A DNA stretch of 64,000 nt from Sphingomonas sp. HDW15A (GTDB lineage: Bacteria > Pseudomonadota > Alphaproteobacteria > Sphingomonadales > Sphingomonadaceae): positions 806,001-870,000 of the forward strand of contig NZ_CP049870.1 in the NCBI RefSeq assembly GCF_011301715.1, written 5' to 3'. The notes under the pieces are model-generated. The model was given only the letters and a program-made list of their open reading frames with translations, was not told where the DNA came from and did no database searches. The position numbers were made by a program, and so were the translations under genes. This document shows positions 38,299 through 47,522 of the stretch, piece after piece; position 1 is the first letter of the stretch; each line of letters opens with the position of its first letter.

Positions 38299-38697
38299 CT
38301 TGTCGTCGCCCAGCGCGTTCCGCTTAGGCCGGCTTCGCTGATTGCTCGCCCGTACCTGTGAGCAGACGCCAACAGAATGCGGCTTTGGTCGAAATCTGAC
38401 CCTAACCAAGGCTGACTGGCAGATCCGGACCAGACACAGGTTCGATGGGACATGTCGCGCCCAGCAAGCCATCCCGCAATTGAGACATTCCCCTGTGTTA
38501 TTGCGGGCATCGCCGACCTTAGACCGCGCTTAGAGGCCTTCACGTTCGTGTTCTTTCCATGTGCGGCTGCATCGAGCAGGCTGACAATTCCGGCACGCTG
38601 GAACGGCGGCGGCGATGATCAAATCGACCAAGCGGGCCTGCCGCTCCCATTCATGCGTTGATGCGCTGATAGGGTGGGGTTCATAAAGGAATTTCAG
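38299..38697. other. 399-base stretch without supported gene
   Basis: No open frame here looks coding in either direction. A degenerate copy of the dispersed repeat (TTTGGTCGAAATCTGACC, about 38384) is present. The last 20 bases hold the ribosome-binding site of the RcnB-like gene (AAAGGAATTTCAG). Confidence 0.5.
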
Positions 38698-39182
38698 ATG
38701 TTTAAGCTTCTTCTCGCCGCGGGCGCCGCGTCGCTCGCGCTTGCTGCTCCGGCCGCGGCTGACCCGGGCAAGAGCAAGGGCCATGGTAAGAGCCAGGCCA
38801 AGCAGGGTCAGATGGTTCACAAGAGCCAGACCAACCAGGGCCGGATGGTTCACAAGAGCGACGCCAATTACGCCAAGAACACTCGCCGGGTGTATGACGG
38901 CCATGCGGCGGGAAATTACTGGGGAACCGCTCGTGCCCGCCAGGCCTCGCCAAAAAGAACAACGGCTGCCTGCCACCGGGTATAGCGAAGCAGAGCTTTA
39001 ACGTCGGCGATCGCTGGAACGGCAATTACGGACTTTGGAATTACGACCAGGTCCCGCTCGATTGGCGAACGCAGTACGGGCTGGATGCTGATAACCGCTA
39101 TTATTACCGAAACGGCTATCTTTACAGCGTCGACCCGCAAACTCGGTTAGTCGAGAGCGTCATCCAGGCGCTTATCCACTAA
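38698..39182 (+). CDS. RcnB-like periplasmic protein (frameshifted)
   Basis: The first frame encodes a signal peptide (MFKLLLAAGAASLALAAPAAA) and a basic region with a repeated QMVHKSQTNQGRMVHKS motif. After NYWG it breaks at the GGGG of 38921-38924. The continuation one frame back (CPPGLAKKNNGCLPPGIAKQ, then FNVGDRWNGNYGLWNYDQVP, and YYYRNGYLYSVDPQTRLVES) is the expected proline/aromatic-rich RcnB/CigR-like C-terminus. One extra G gives a 161-residue protein. RcnB of E. coli affects Ni/Co efflux; this role is not established here. Confidence 0.78.
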
Positions 39183-39291
39183 GCTGGCGTGCCGGACTGC
39201 AACCGGCTGGGGCAGTTTTTCAAACTGTTTGTTGCGTCAGAAATTCTACGTTAACGTACCTTGCCGGATCCCGCATCCGGTAACTTCCGGG

Positions 39292-39327
39292 AGCCCGCCG
39301 TGACAACCTTCGCCACGGCGGGCTTTC
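39292..39327 (+). terminator. Rho-independent terminator after the RcnB-like gene
   Basis: AGCCCGCCGTG (39292-39302) pairs perfectly with CACGGCGGGCT (39314-39324) around an 11-base loop, followed by a short T run (TTTC). It lies 110 bases past the stop codon and is the strongest hairpin in the region. The T run is short, so efficiency is uncertain. Confidence 0.65.
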
Positions 39328-39398
39328 GGTATCGACTTAGCGTTACCACGCCCACTCAAAGGCATTTTCCGACCATTGACAGGTCGCGGCCGGGGCTT

Positions 39399-40591
39399 TC
39401 AGCGGGACGCAATCTTCGTGGGCACGCAGTCAGACCGGCTCAGCGGTCGCGGAGCAGAAACGAGCAGCGATATTCGCGGCGTCAATTCCGACAGGCGGCG
39501 CACATATGAATCGGTGAAGACCGTGGCGCATGCGCGGTTAAGATGTGACCATTCCGGTAACGTGAGATTCTGGGCCTGCGGCAGATCATCCGCATGGACC
39601 CCGACACTGCGGGTGTTACGCAGCAACCGGTCCCAACCTGCCGCCTTTGGCACCTGCGCTTCTTCATTCACTCTCAGCTCGGGGGCCGACGGTGGACGAA
39701 CGAAGACCACGTCCCCGCCGCGGGCCCTGATCTTATCAACCGCCGCCTTGGCTCGTGCATGCCCCTTGGCCATGAGTTGCGGGGTGTAGGGATATTTCTC
39801 CTTAAACCCTTTCCACGCCCACCGTGTGCGCGCTCGATATTCGGGGTCATATTCTACGCGGGCCACAACCAGGTTGCGCGGTTCTCGCCCACTTCCGACA
39901 CTTTCCAGATGTCGTGTTTAGGCCCTTCGACGCCATCGCGAAAATCAGGGTCCAGCCGGTGAGCGACGACGCTGAGACGGTGATTTGAATCGAGAAATGC
40001 AAGCCTTCTCTGCAATGCATGGTCGATTTCAATTCCAACGCGGCCGGACGGGGAGGTGAAGTCCCCGCGACGCCTTACATATTCGCCGTAGCCATCGAAC
40101 GGCTGGAAGAACATCGTGTCGGCGAGGCCTACGATCAGTAGTCCCCGGAAGTTTTCGTTGCTCGCGGCATCCTCCAGCAAAGTGAGTGCGCTCGTGCCAT
40201 GGATCGCAAGCTGGACCGGTCGAATTCCGGTGAGCGCCTCAAATCGATCGAGGTCGGTGTCAAAGAGGATGCGTGAATCGCCGACGATCGCGACCTGCGC
40301 AGTATCCGAACGGATCCGCTCTTTGACCCAGGCAACTTCGCTGTTGTCGAGATCACCTGCATTCAATCCGATGCGCCGGGCATTGGCTTCAAGCGCGGCC
40401 ACGCTCGCCGACAACACGATGACTACCGAGAGGAGAATTCGCCCCCACGGTTGTTTGGGAACGTCGCGGGTCGGGACCGGCTGCGCCTGGCCCGGGCGGT
40501 CTGACGCCGTCAGGCGAAGTCCAGCTGGCAGCGCGCCCTCGCGCTCGACGATGCCTTTGGGGGGATCAGAACTGGAAGTAGATGAAGGCAC
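39399..40591 (-). CDS. SGNH-like O-acyltransferase partner of MBOAT (frameshifted)
   Basis: The reconstructed protein has about 397 residues: an N-terminal membrane anchor (ILLSVVIVLSASVAALEA) and then an AlgJ/SGNH-like domain (VAIVGDSRILFDTDLDRFE with GDSR as block I; a late DLPQAQNLTLPEWSHLNR with a His). Translation stops at 39854 after TWLWPA. The continuation (RVEYDPEYRARTRWAWKGF) is one base off, at GGG 39860-39862. The likely start is the GTG at 40591 with AGGGG, overlapping the MBOAT gene end by 26 bases. It probably O-acylates a surface polymer. Confidence 0.75.
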
Positions 40592-41987
40592 TGCCTTTCC
40601 CCTGTTCGGCGACAATCGCGACCGCCATGACCGAAAGAAGCGCCCCGATCAGCCATGCGGGGGTGCGCTCGACCGCGAGCTCCAGTGTCTTGTCCCGCAT
40701 CGCCCAATGGGTTCCGACGATTCCACCGACTATCACCAACGCATAAATCATCGGCAGCAGCGCGATCATCGGAACGGGGTTGCCGGCGACCCCGGCCATT
40801 GATGTCAGCATGTTTGACGCGACCGTGAAGTCTTTCGCTCGAAAGAAAACCCAGGTGATGTTCACCAGTAGGTAGGTGAGTATCCCCAACGCGAAGATCG
40901 ATGCCGGTCCAGGCTTCCAGCCGGAAAACTGGCCGCGGAGCCAGCGCTCCACGGCAAGGTAGAGACCGTGGAGTCCGCCCCACACCACGAATGTCCATGC
41001 GGCCCCGTGCCATAACCCTCCTAGGAGCATCGTTCCCATTAGGGCAGTGTAGGTTCGCGCAGGACCGTGCCGGTTACCTCCGAGTGGGATGTAGAGGTAG
41101 TCACGCAGCCAACTCGACAACGTGATGTGCCATCGTCGCCAAAAGTCCGAAAAGCCGACGGCAGCGTAGGGGAAGCGGAAATTGTCGGGCATTGCGAAGC
41201 CCAGCGCCATCGCCACGCCGATCGCGGTTGTCGAATAGCCTGCGAAGTCGCAGAAAATCTGGCCGCTGAATGCCAGCGTTGCCACCCAGGCATCGAGCAT
41301 CGTCGGCACGCCCTCGCGCGCGTCGTAGACCTTCTCGACCACCGGCGCCAAAAAGCCGTCGGCGAGAACGACCTTTTGGAAAAGGCCAAGGATGATCAGC
41401 GCGAAGCCAAAATAGAGCTGGTGTGCGGTCGCGCGGCGGGCCTCCGCGAACTGCGGAACGAGCTCCGTCGGGCGCATGATTGGGCCGGCGACGAGGTGAG
41501 GGAAGAAGGTGACGAACAATGCATAGTCGAGGAAGTGCTTGGCCGGCTTTGCTCGGCGCAGGTACACATCGAGGGTGTAGGAAAGGGTAGCGAAGGTGTA
41601 GAAACTGATGCCGACCGGAAGGACGATATTCCATTCTGGTGGACGGTATTCGATGCCGAGCGACGCGGCGACGGACACGAAATTCTGCAGCAGGAACTCG
41701 CCATACTTGAAGTAGCCGAGCATGCCGAGATTGACGACGACCGAGATGATCATCCAGGTCCGCCGAGTGGCTTGCCGCGTCGAGCGCACCATCCATTGTG
41801 CCGCCCACCAGTCGACCACAGTCGACACCCAGAGCAGGATTACGAAGGGTGGGTTCCAGGCCGCGTAGAATAGATAGGACGCCAGCAGCAGGTTGATCTT
41901 CTTCTGGTGCCAGGAGAAGATTCGCGAATAGTGCAACGCCAGGACGGCGGCGAAAAACACGACAAAAGTGAGCGAATTGAAGATCAT
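40566..41987 (-). CDS. MBOAT family membrane O-acyltransferase (AlgI/DltB-like)
   Basis: This 473-residue protein has about ten transmembrane helices. The family signature includes the invariant His in LLGGLWHGAAWTFVVWGGLHG, the N-terminal FNSLTFVVFFAAVLALHY, and SFYTFATLSYTLDVYLRR. MBOAT proteins move acyl groups across the membrane to exported polysaccharides or teichoic acids. Its overlapping downstream neighbour is the expected periplasmic SGNH-type partner. The acceptor glycan is not identifiable; the exopolysaccharide locus lies 15 kb away. Confidence 0.92.
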   Translation of the reverse strand: MIFNSLTFVVFFAAVLALHYSRIFSWHQKKINLLLASYLFYAAWNPPFVILLWVSTVVDWWAAQWMVRSTRQATRRTWMIISVVVNLGMLGYFKYGEFLLQNFVSVAASLGIEYRPPEWNIVLPVGISFYTFATLSYTLDVYLRRAKPAKHFLDYALFVTFFPHLVAGPIMRPTELVPQFAEARRATAHQLYFGFALIILGLFQKVVLADGFLAPVVEKVYDAREGVPTMLDAWVATLAFSGQIFCDFAGYSTTAIGVAMALGFAMPDNFRFPYAAVGFSDFWRRWHITLSSWLRDYLYIPLGGNRHGPARTYTALMGTMLLGGLWHGAAWTFVVWGGLHGLYLAVERWLRGQFSGWKPGPASIFALGILTYLLVNITWVFFRAKDFTVASNMLTSMAGVAGNPVPMIALLPMIYALVIVGGIVGTHWAMRDKTLELAVERTPAWLIGALLSVMAVAIVAEQGKGSAFIYFQF

Positions 41988-42251
41988 AGCCCGTTACCGG
42001 GCCGCTTAGGTAATTCACCCATGGGATACAGCCTCCACCCAAAGCTGTACGCGTTACCGGTGCGCGGAACTCAGCGGCACCTCAAGCCCCCAGCGAAACC
42101 GAGGGTCTCGCTATCGTTGGTCACAATACGGCAATGTCGTTCCGAAACAATCCATCGCTTCGATCCGGAACGGGTTGAGGCTCCTCCAGCAATTGAGGCT
42201 GGTCTTTTATCGAGACCGGATTGAGCAGGTCGGACAGCATGCCGGCGTCGT

Positions 42252-44191
42252 TTAGGGAACAGTCGTTCCGCCGGTGATCGGAGAAAGGACTTTCACCGAC
42301 CGCCATTTGGCCGCTTCAACGCGGCAATTGTAAGGTAAGTCGGGATCAGCGCAGAAGTCCGGCCAGTGGCCTGTTCGTTGCCAAACGTCGACAAGGCCGA
42401 TGCGCTTGGCAAACCACATGAAGCGCGGGTCGGCCCGAACTTTGGAGAAATACGGTCGAAACAGGATGTCGAGATTTGCGCTGACGGAGTCGGCGGCGAT
42501 GTCATCCTCGAGGGCCTCGTATATTTCATCGACACGGCCGAAGGTCGCGAGCGTCGATACGTAAGCCGGGGAGTTGACCGGATCCTGGCGAAATCGCGCC
42601 CGGTAGTCCTTGATCGCCGCCTCGACCTTACCGGGCGAAGGATTGGCCCGTGCACGAAGATAAGGAAGATAGAGGTTAAGATCGGTATTCCCGCTGGTTA
42701 CCGAGTGACGAATATATTCTTCGGCAGCTTTCGGATCGCCAAAGCGCAGGTCCAGCCGAAACCGGGCGTCGGCGAGCTGCTTGGAACCAGGCCACGACTT
42801 TTCCGCTTCGGAAAGGGCGCCGTACGCGGATTGAATTTTGCCGCTATAAGCGAGAGCGCTGATGTGGGCGTCGAGCAGGCCCGGAGAGAGAGGGTTTAAT
42901 TCCTTCGCGCGGGCGTATTCCGCAATCGCTTCTCGTAATCGTCCCAACGATTGCAGGGCGTTCCCGCGGGTCGCTCGAAGCAAGGCGGAATCCTGGTTCT
43001 TCGCGATTGCCGCGTCCATGATCCGCAGGACCTCTGCTTCCTTCGCTGCCCCGACGGTCTCATGATGGCAACCGCCACTGCGGTTTCAGGAAGATCGGGT
43101 CCGAATTGCAGCGCCTTGTCCCGCGCAGATCTGCCAGCCTCGATCAAAGCCCGCTGGTCGCTTGGCAAAGCAGTGGGGACGTTCCAAGCGATGACCATCG
43201 CGAGATTTGCCCAACCAGGTCCGAACCGGGGCTCTCGCTCGGTCAGCTGGCGGAAAACCGCAATGGCCTCAGAATCGGAACCAAGGCTGCACCCGCGAAG
43301 ATAAAGGGAGAGAGATTGCGGACTGACAGTTCGGCGAAGGTCGCCCAGTTCGGCAAGGCAGCTAAGCACCCCGCCGATTTGAGCCGAGACTTGTTGGCGC
43401 AGGTCGACGGCTTGACCGCCAGGCTCATCGATCACGCTACTCCAGAGCAAGCCAGGGGTACCGAGGAGAGTGATTGCAACGTCGGCCCGTAAGTCTTTGC
43501 CCGTTCCTGACTCCCCGACTTCCACGCGGAACTCGGCCTTGGCCTTACTGTCCATTGGATCGACGATGGTGAGCGAGCCAATCGGCCCAGCGCGCAGCCG
43601 GCCCAGGTCGCGCGCCACGGAACGCGCGAGTTCGGTCGATCGCGCATCGTTCAAGCTGGATGGTACGACTGCAATTGTGTGCGTCTCGCTGGGAGATCTA
43701 AAGAGCCAAGCAGCGGCGATTGCTAGCGCAATGAGGAAGGCTGCGAGGACGAGCAGGCTGCGGCTTACGGCTGGGCTCGAGCGGGCCAGATCCGTCTGAA
43801 CATGCATGGCGTCCGTGTCGCCGAGGCGCTTCGCGATTGCGGCCACGAGTGGAGCGGTCGATTGCCGCGAGCGCGTCAACGGGACGGCCTGGTATTGCCG
43901 GAAGCCTAAGGGCGGCTCGACCGGCTCGATCAGTACCGGCAATAGTCGGCCGCTGTCGCGGCCGGTGGCAGCTTCGTCACGCACCCAGTCGGAGCCGACG
44001 GAATGTTTCGACCAAAGCACAACCACCAGTTCAGCTTCGGCGAGCGCGGTGTCGATGGCACTGGAAAAGCTGGAACCAGCGTCGATATGCCGATCCCACC
44101 AGACTTCGTGACCCACTTTTTCGATGACCGATGCAATGCGCTCGGCTCGCCTGCTATCCTCGCGTGCGTAACTGAGGAAAATCTTGGCCAT
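42252..44191 (-). CDS. TIR domain - TM - TPR protein, second paralogue (frameshifted)
   Basis: The reconstructed protein has about 646 residues. It has an N-terminal TIR domain (MAKIFLSYAREDSRRAERI, WWDRHIDAG, VLWSKHSVGSDWVRDEAATG), a transmembrane helix (LLVLAAFLIALAIAAAWLF), a diverged TolB-N-like middle (TIAVVPSSLNDARS) and TPR-like repeats at the C-terminus (EAIAVFRQLTEREPRFGPGW, AIAEYARAKELNP). The frame breaks at the CCCC of 43049-43052; one extra base gives IMRPSGAAKEAEVLRIMDAA. Same layout as 19416-21682 but only modestly similar, so an older paralogue. Confidence 0.8.
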
Positions 44192-44345
44192 GCGCCCCCG
44201 CTGGTAGGCGAGGATGCGCCAATCGGATGCGACCAGCAAGCGCTAGGTTGTCCATGACGGACGGCTCTTGCGGGGCCGCTACGGCCATTCCATTGAGCTG
44301 GGAACGGCATTGTTTCGGGGAAAACTCGCGTTTGAGCGCGCCTCT

Positions 44346-44516
44346 TCAAACGATCGCGCCGACCCTCTCGCCGTCGCGCAAGACGTCGCAAATCGGGCAG
44401 TCGCGGTCTTCCGCCGCCTGGCGAATGGCCTCCGCGTCCGAACTCGCCAAGATGTCCTTTCTCTTGACCACGATGCCATCAATCTTGGCCAATTTATTGA
44501 TACGGTAGTGCTTCAT
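44346..44516 (-). CDS. Small conserved-looking hypothetical protein (56 aa)
   Basis: This 56-residue protein begins MKHYRINKLAKIDGIVVKR and contains ASSDAEAIRQAAEDRDCP and CDVLRDGERVGAIV at the end. It is preceded by AAGGA at good spacing. Its pattern (YR...I, DAEAI.A, C...C...DGERVG.I) resembles short regulatory or stress miniproteins common in sphingomonads; the function is unknown. It is too short for most gene callers. Confidence 0.6.
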   Translation of the reverse strand: MKHYRINKLAKIDGIVVKRKDILASSDAEAIRQAAEDRDCPICDVLRDGERVGAIV

Positions 44517-44897
44517 GGAAATCCTTCTTCGCGCATGAATGCAGACGACCCGTTACGGTTCCGACACGTGTGCCGCGGCAATCAATGAGATCTCAACCCA
44601 AAGCTGTCTGAGCGCGCCTGCTTCCGTGCAGCACTGCAGAAATCGCGGCTGGAGGTCTCAGCGAGCAACTCGCCATCCTCGGGACGATGTGAACGTGGGA
44701 GAATGATCGGATTTCAGTGCGGCTTACGGCGAACGAGGTGGTGGAGCCCCAACTGTACGGGATGCTCCAATCCTGCCACGGCCATCATTTCCGCGGTCGG
44801 CTCTGGTTTGAACGGCAAGTCGCGCGAAATCTGGGGGCGCCTCAGGCCAGAGTACTGACATGATTTAAGCCCGGCTAAACTCAGGAGCCCGGGCCTG
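44517..44897. other. Intergenic stretch without supported gene
   Basis: No coding frame is supported. It contains a reverse-oriented degenerate copy of the dispersed repeat (CAACCCAAAGCTGTC at about 44593). Confidence 0.5.
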
Positions 44898-44933
44898 AAA
44901 AAGAGGCCCCGTCATCAACTGGCGGAGCCTCTT
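44898..44933 (-). terminator. Rho-independent terminator for the 45011-45433 gene
   Basis: AAGAGGC (44901-44907) pairs with GCCTCTT (44927-44933). On the minus strand the stem is followed by CTTTTTC (44897-44903), a proper U-tract. It is about 80 bases past the stop codon of the preceding minus-strand gene. A second GC hairpin (GCCGCC-CCTTC-GGCGGC, 44966-44981) lies between them. Confidence 0.7.
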
Positions 44934-45010
44934 CTAGTATAGGAAATTTGGACTTTGATTATCGCGCCGCCCCTTCGGCGGCACGTTAAGCAGGCAGTCG
45001 TCCGCCGTGA

Positions 45011-45433
45011 TCAGGCAGGGCTGACTGGCACGAAGTCGTTGCCGTCATCGTCGTCATCCTGAAGGCCGAACAATAGCGCCCAAGCAGCTAGGCCGGAGAT
45101 GACAAGCAGAGCGGGCAGAATGGCGTTGTTGCCGACCGCCACCATCGGCGAGCGCGGCGGAAGCTCCTGGCCGACTGGAGCAACCGTTTCGACGACCGGA
45201 AGGACACAACCGGGGGCAGGAGCCTGGGCTGCTGCGGCAACTCCAGCGGCAGCTGCGGGCGCGGCATTTCCGCACAGTGCAGCGGCCGATGCCGGAGAGC
45301 CAAAGGCGCTCATTACGGCGAACGGGTTTACCTGGGCTGGCGCCGAGGTCGCAGCGGCGCTCATCGTTGGATAAGCCGCCAGGCTGACGGAAAGTCCGAG
45401 AGCGGCGAGAGTTCTTCCAGACTTTGACAACAT
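45011..45433 (-). CDS. Secreted or membrane-anchored Ala-rich protein, acidic C-terminus
   Basis: This 140-residue protein has an N-terminal signal peptide (TLAALGLSVSLAAYPTMSAA), a low-complexity Ala/Pro middle with two cysteines, and a C-terminal transmembrane helix (AILPALLVISGLAAWALLFG). A DDDDDGND acidic segment follows. The ATG at 45433 has GGAG eight bases upstream. The function is unknown; the layout suggests a bitopic envelope protein. Confidence 0.68.
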   Translation of the reverse strand: MLSKSGRTLAALGLSVSLAAYPTMSAAATSAPAQVNPFAVMSAFGSPASAAALCGNAAPAAAAGVAAAAQAPAPGCVLPVVETVAPVGQELPPRSPMVAVGNNAILPALLVISGLAAWALLFGLQDDDDDGNDFVPVSPA

Positions 45434-45620
45434 GACTGTACTCCGCACTGGAACCTCAGTTGAGGCTCGTTAGAACACGACGATCGACACCGTCTGCCCG
45501 ATAAATGATTGTGACTCGATTACTTTTACCTGCATCCCGGTTGAAAAACTAGGCCGCATATCCCGTGGTCACTCACCTCGTCGCAAATTTTGGTCGGCGT
45601 GGAGGGCGGGGCGTGATGTC

Positions 45621-45803
45621 TCAATGTCCTGCCCTCGACTGACCAGCGAGTTTTGACCGCACTCGATAAATTTTCAGGAGCTCGGTTTCGGGGGAGGCGC
45701 CACCGACAATCTGCGCAACTTCTGAAGGGGACAGCTTGAAGCGCCGAAGTGTCGGAGTCTCCCAGTCACGCTGATGGCTGGTGGACCGCTGAGCAGCGCG
45801 CAT
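45621..45803 (-). CDS. Orphan peptide with double-glycine-type leader (candidate RiPP/bacteriocin precursor)
   Basis: This 60-residue peptide has an excellent ribosome-binding site (GAGGAGG, eight bases before the ATG at 45803). Residues 25-36 read LSPSEVAQIVGG, matching the double-glycine leader consensus (LSxxEL..I.GG). Upstream, DWETPTLRRF also resembles the aromatic-xx-P-x-L recognition motif of lasso leaders. The presumed mature part is ASPETELLKIYRVRSKL and a basic tail. No peptidase-transporter or modifying enzyme is adjacent, and it is 5.9 kb from the lasso cluster. Confidence 0.6.
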   Translation of the reverse strand: MRAAQRSTSHQRDWETPTLRRFKLSPSEVAQIVGGASPETELLKIYRVRSKLAGQSRAGH

Positions 45804-45897
45804 GTGCCGAACCTCCTCGATTGTGGATTCGGCTACGGCAGATTGCACAGGGGCATCCGCCCAGCAAACGTATTTAATTCCGAAACGGAATGAACGT

Positions 45898-46062
45898 TTA
45901 CTTCCCGATAATATCCCGAAGTCGACAAATGGCGCGATCAATATGAGCGCCGATGTCGGCTGGCGCATCGGTAGCATCCAGCTTGTCTAATGCGTCCTGA
46001 AGTGACTTAGCCACTTCTTTCAACGTGTTGATGTGTGCCTCGCGGCCCCCCGAATACGCCAT
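45898..46062 (-). CDS. Small helical hypothetical protein
   Basis: This 54-residue protein (MAYSGGREAHINTLKEVAKS, ending HIDRAICRLRDIIGK) is amphipathic and mostly helical. The ATG at 46062 has a GGGAG about ten bases upstream. It precedes the orphan leader peptide gene on the same strand with 94 bases between, so co-transcription is possible. The family is not recognised. Confidence 0.5.
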   Translation of the reverse strand: MAYSGGREAHINTLKEVAKSLQDALDKLDATDAPADIGAHIDRAICRLRDIIGK

Positions 46063-46138
46063 AATACTGTAACTCCCGAGACGCTCGCTGTTTACCAAGC
46101 GTTAAATAGAAGTCCAATCAGTATTATTCCGTATTCGA

Positions 46139-46588
46139 CTAAACGCGGGACAAGGTTTCGGCGGCAGCTTGCAGATAGTCGTTCATCTTGGTAACGCCCT
46201 TCGGCGTGATGCTCACCAGCAGCGATCGTCGGTCTACCGTGTTCTTGCGGCGTTCGACGAGGCCAGCCCGTTCGATGTGGTCCAGCCAGCGGAGCGCAGT
46301 GGTCACCGGTACTCGGGATTCATAACATGCATCGGAGACCTTGAGACGGTATCCCCGGCCATGAGCGATGTAGGCTGCCAGGAGCATGTCCCAGCCGGCT
46401 TCTCCGAAAAGGTGGGGCTCGAAGAATTTGCTCCGCTCATCGCGTGTGGCCTGCATGTTCATGGCCTGGCGAAGGAGTTCAGGTGGAATGTCCGGGCTGA
46501 CGTGACCGGAACGGGAATCTGACGGCGCATCTAGATTGCCGCCTTCTGTGGGAGTGTTATTCCAGTCCGACAAAGTCACCTCGAACAA
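46139..46588 (-). CDS. MarR-like winged-helix regulator
   Basis: This protein has up to 149 residues with a winged helix-turn-helix: AAYIAHGRGYRLKVSDACYE and VPVTTALRWLDHIERAGLVE as the recognition region, then RRKNTVDRRSLLVSITPKG as the wing. The start is uncertain (TTG at 46588, no clear ribosome-binding site); internal ATGs in the MNMQATRDER region would give a more usual length. It is likely a transcriptional regulator. Its target is unknown; the nearest genes are the orphan peptide and the sigma-factor operon. Confidence 0.78.
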   Translation of the reverse strand: MFEVTLSDWNNTPTEGGNLDAPSDSRSGHVSPDIPPELLRQAMNMQATRDERSKFFEPHLFGEAGWDMLLAAYIAHGRGYRLKVSDACYESRVPVTTALRWLDHIERAGLVERRKNTVDRRSLLVSITPKGVTKMNDYLQAAAETLSRV

Positions 46589-46835
46589 TCAGACGGCCGC
46601 AGGCCGTCGGCATGGCCGAGCAACGCCTCTCATACCTGGGAAGGTCCCAGGAAGGAACCGATGGCTCCATTTTGAACCAGTTACTGCGCCATTCAGCAGG
46701 CTGCCTTGACCGTCTTCACGCCGAATCTGCAAGCCTAAACTCCGGTTCGTCCGCCACGGTGATGCAACGCCTCTTTCCCAGCATGACACCACCAACGCCG
46801 TCGAATTGAATGATCGCTCTAGAAGTTTCCACGGG

Positions 46836-47522
46836 TCAGCGCGGCTGCCAGTCTTCATCACGTGCTTTGCGCTCCTGGACCGCATCAAACGGCTCGCCTT
46901 CAATCATCCCGCTGACGCTCTCGGCGATCCGTGGGTCTGTTCCAGCCGCCATGCGATAGTCACCATGCTGACCCTCGGTCGGCCCGACCATAGTCTTGAG
47001 ATCCCAAGTTCCGCCGTCATTGCAGGCCAGGCCGCTCGAAGCGAGATCGGAGAAGGTCCGGCAAATGCGCCCCTGCTTGTCACGGAACGTGAGGCCGATG
47101 CGCACACCGCCGGCCTCTGGTTGGCTGGCGAGACCTTCATCGAGGACTGATGCGAGACGGGGCGAGGCGACAAGTCGACCATTTTCCTGGGCCACCGGCG
47201 ATTCAGCCCCGCGATCGAGTTGGCCGCCGAGTACGATCCCAAGGACGAGCGTCGCGGCAAGCGCTGCAGCTTGTTGCCACCATTGAGGCGTTGTTCGACG
47301 CTGACGAACCTCGTCGAGACTTACGACGTTCGATCGCGGCAGCTCCAGCGGCGTTTCGGCCAATGAGCGGAAGGCATCCTGCAGCTTTGCAGTCATCGCC
47401 CGGTGGCTTTCCGCCTGGCGACGAAGTGCCGGGTTGGATGCTACCAGGCGCTCCACCTCCAAAGCTTCCTCTGACGGAAGCTCACCGTCGAGCCACGCGA
47501 AGAATTTCCGGTCATCAATCAT
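46836..47522 (-). CDS. Anti-sigma factor
   Basis: This 228-residue protein has an N-terminal zinc-less anti-sigma domain (DRKFFAWLDGELPSEEALEV), a single transmembrane helix (AAALAATLVLGIVLGG), and a periplasmic domain with two cysteines (RICRTFSDLASSGLACNDGG). This is the layout of membrane anti-sigma factors that sense envelope signals. It overlaps the sigma gene as ATGA, its obligatory partner. Confidence 0.9.
   Translation of the reverse strand: MIDDRKFFAWLDGELPSEEALEVERLVASNPALRRQAESHRAMTAKLQDAFRSLAETPLELPRSNVVSLDEVRQRRTTPQWWQQAAALAATLVLGIVLGGQLDRGAESPVAQENGRLVASPRLASVLDEGLASQPEAGGVRIGLTFRDKQGRICRTFSDLASSGLACNDGGTWDLKTMVGPTEGQHGDYRMAAGTDPRIAESVSGMIEGEPFDAVQERKARDEDWQPR

Noticed and set aside
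44227..44588. Plus-strand open frames near 44227-44588
   Set aside because: A 56-residue minus-strand gene with a good ribosome-binding site and protein-like composition explains the stretch better.
46589..46903. Possible 104-residue minus-strand protein upstream of the MarR-like gene
   Set aside because: Arg/Ser-rich, no family resemblance, overlaps the anti-sigma gene end; treated as noncoding.
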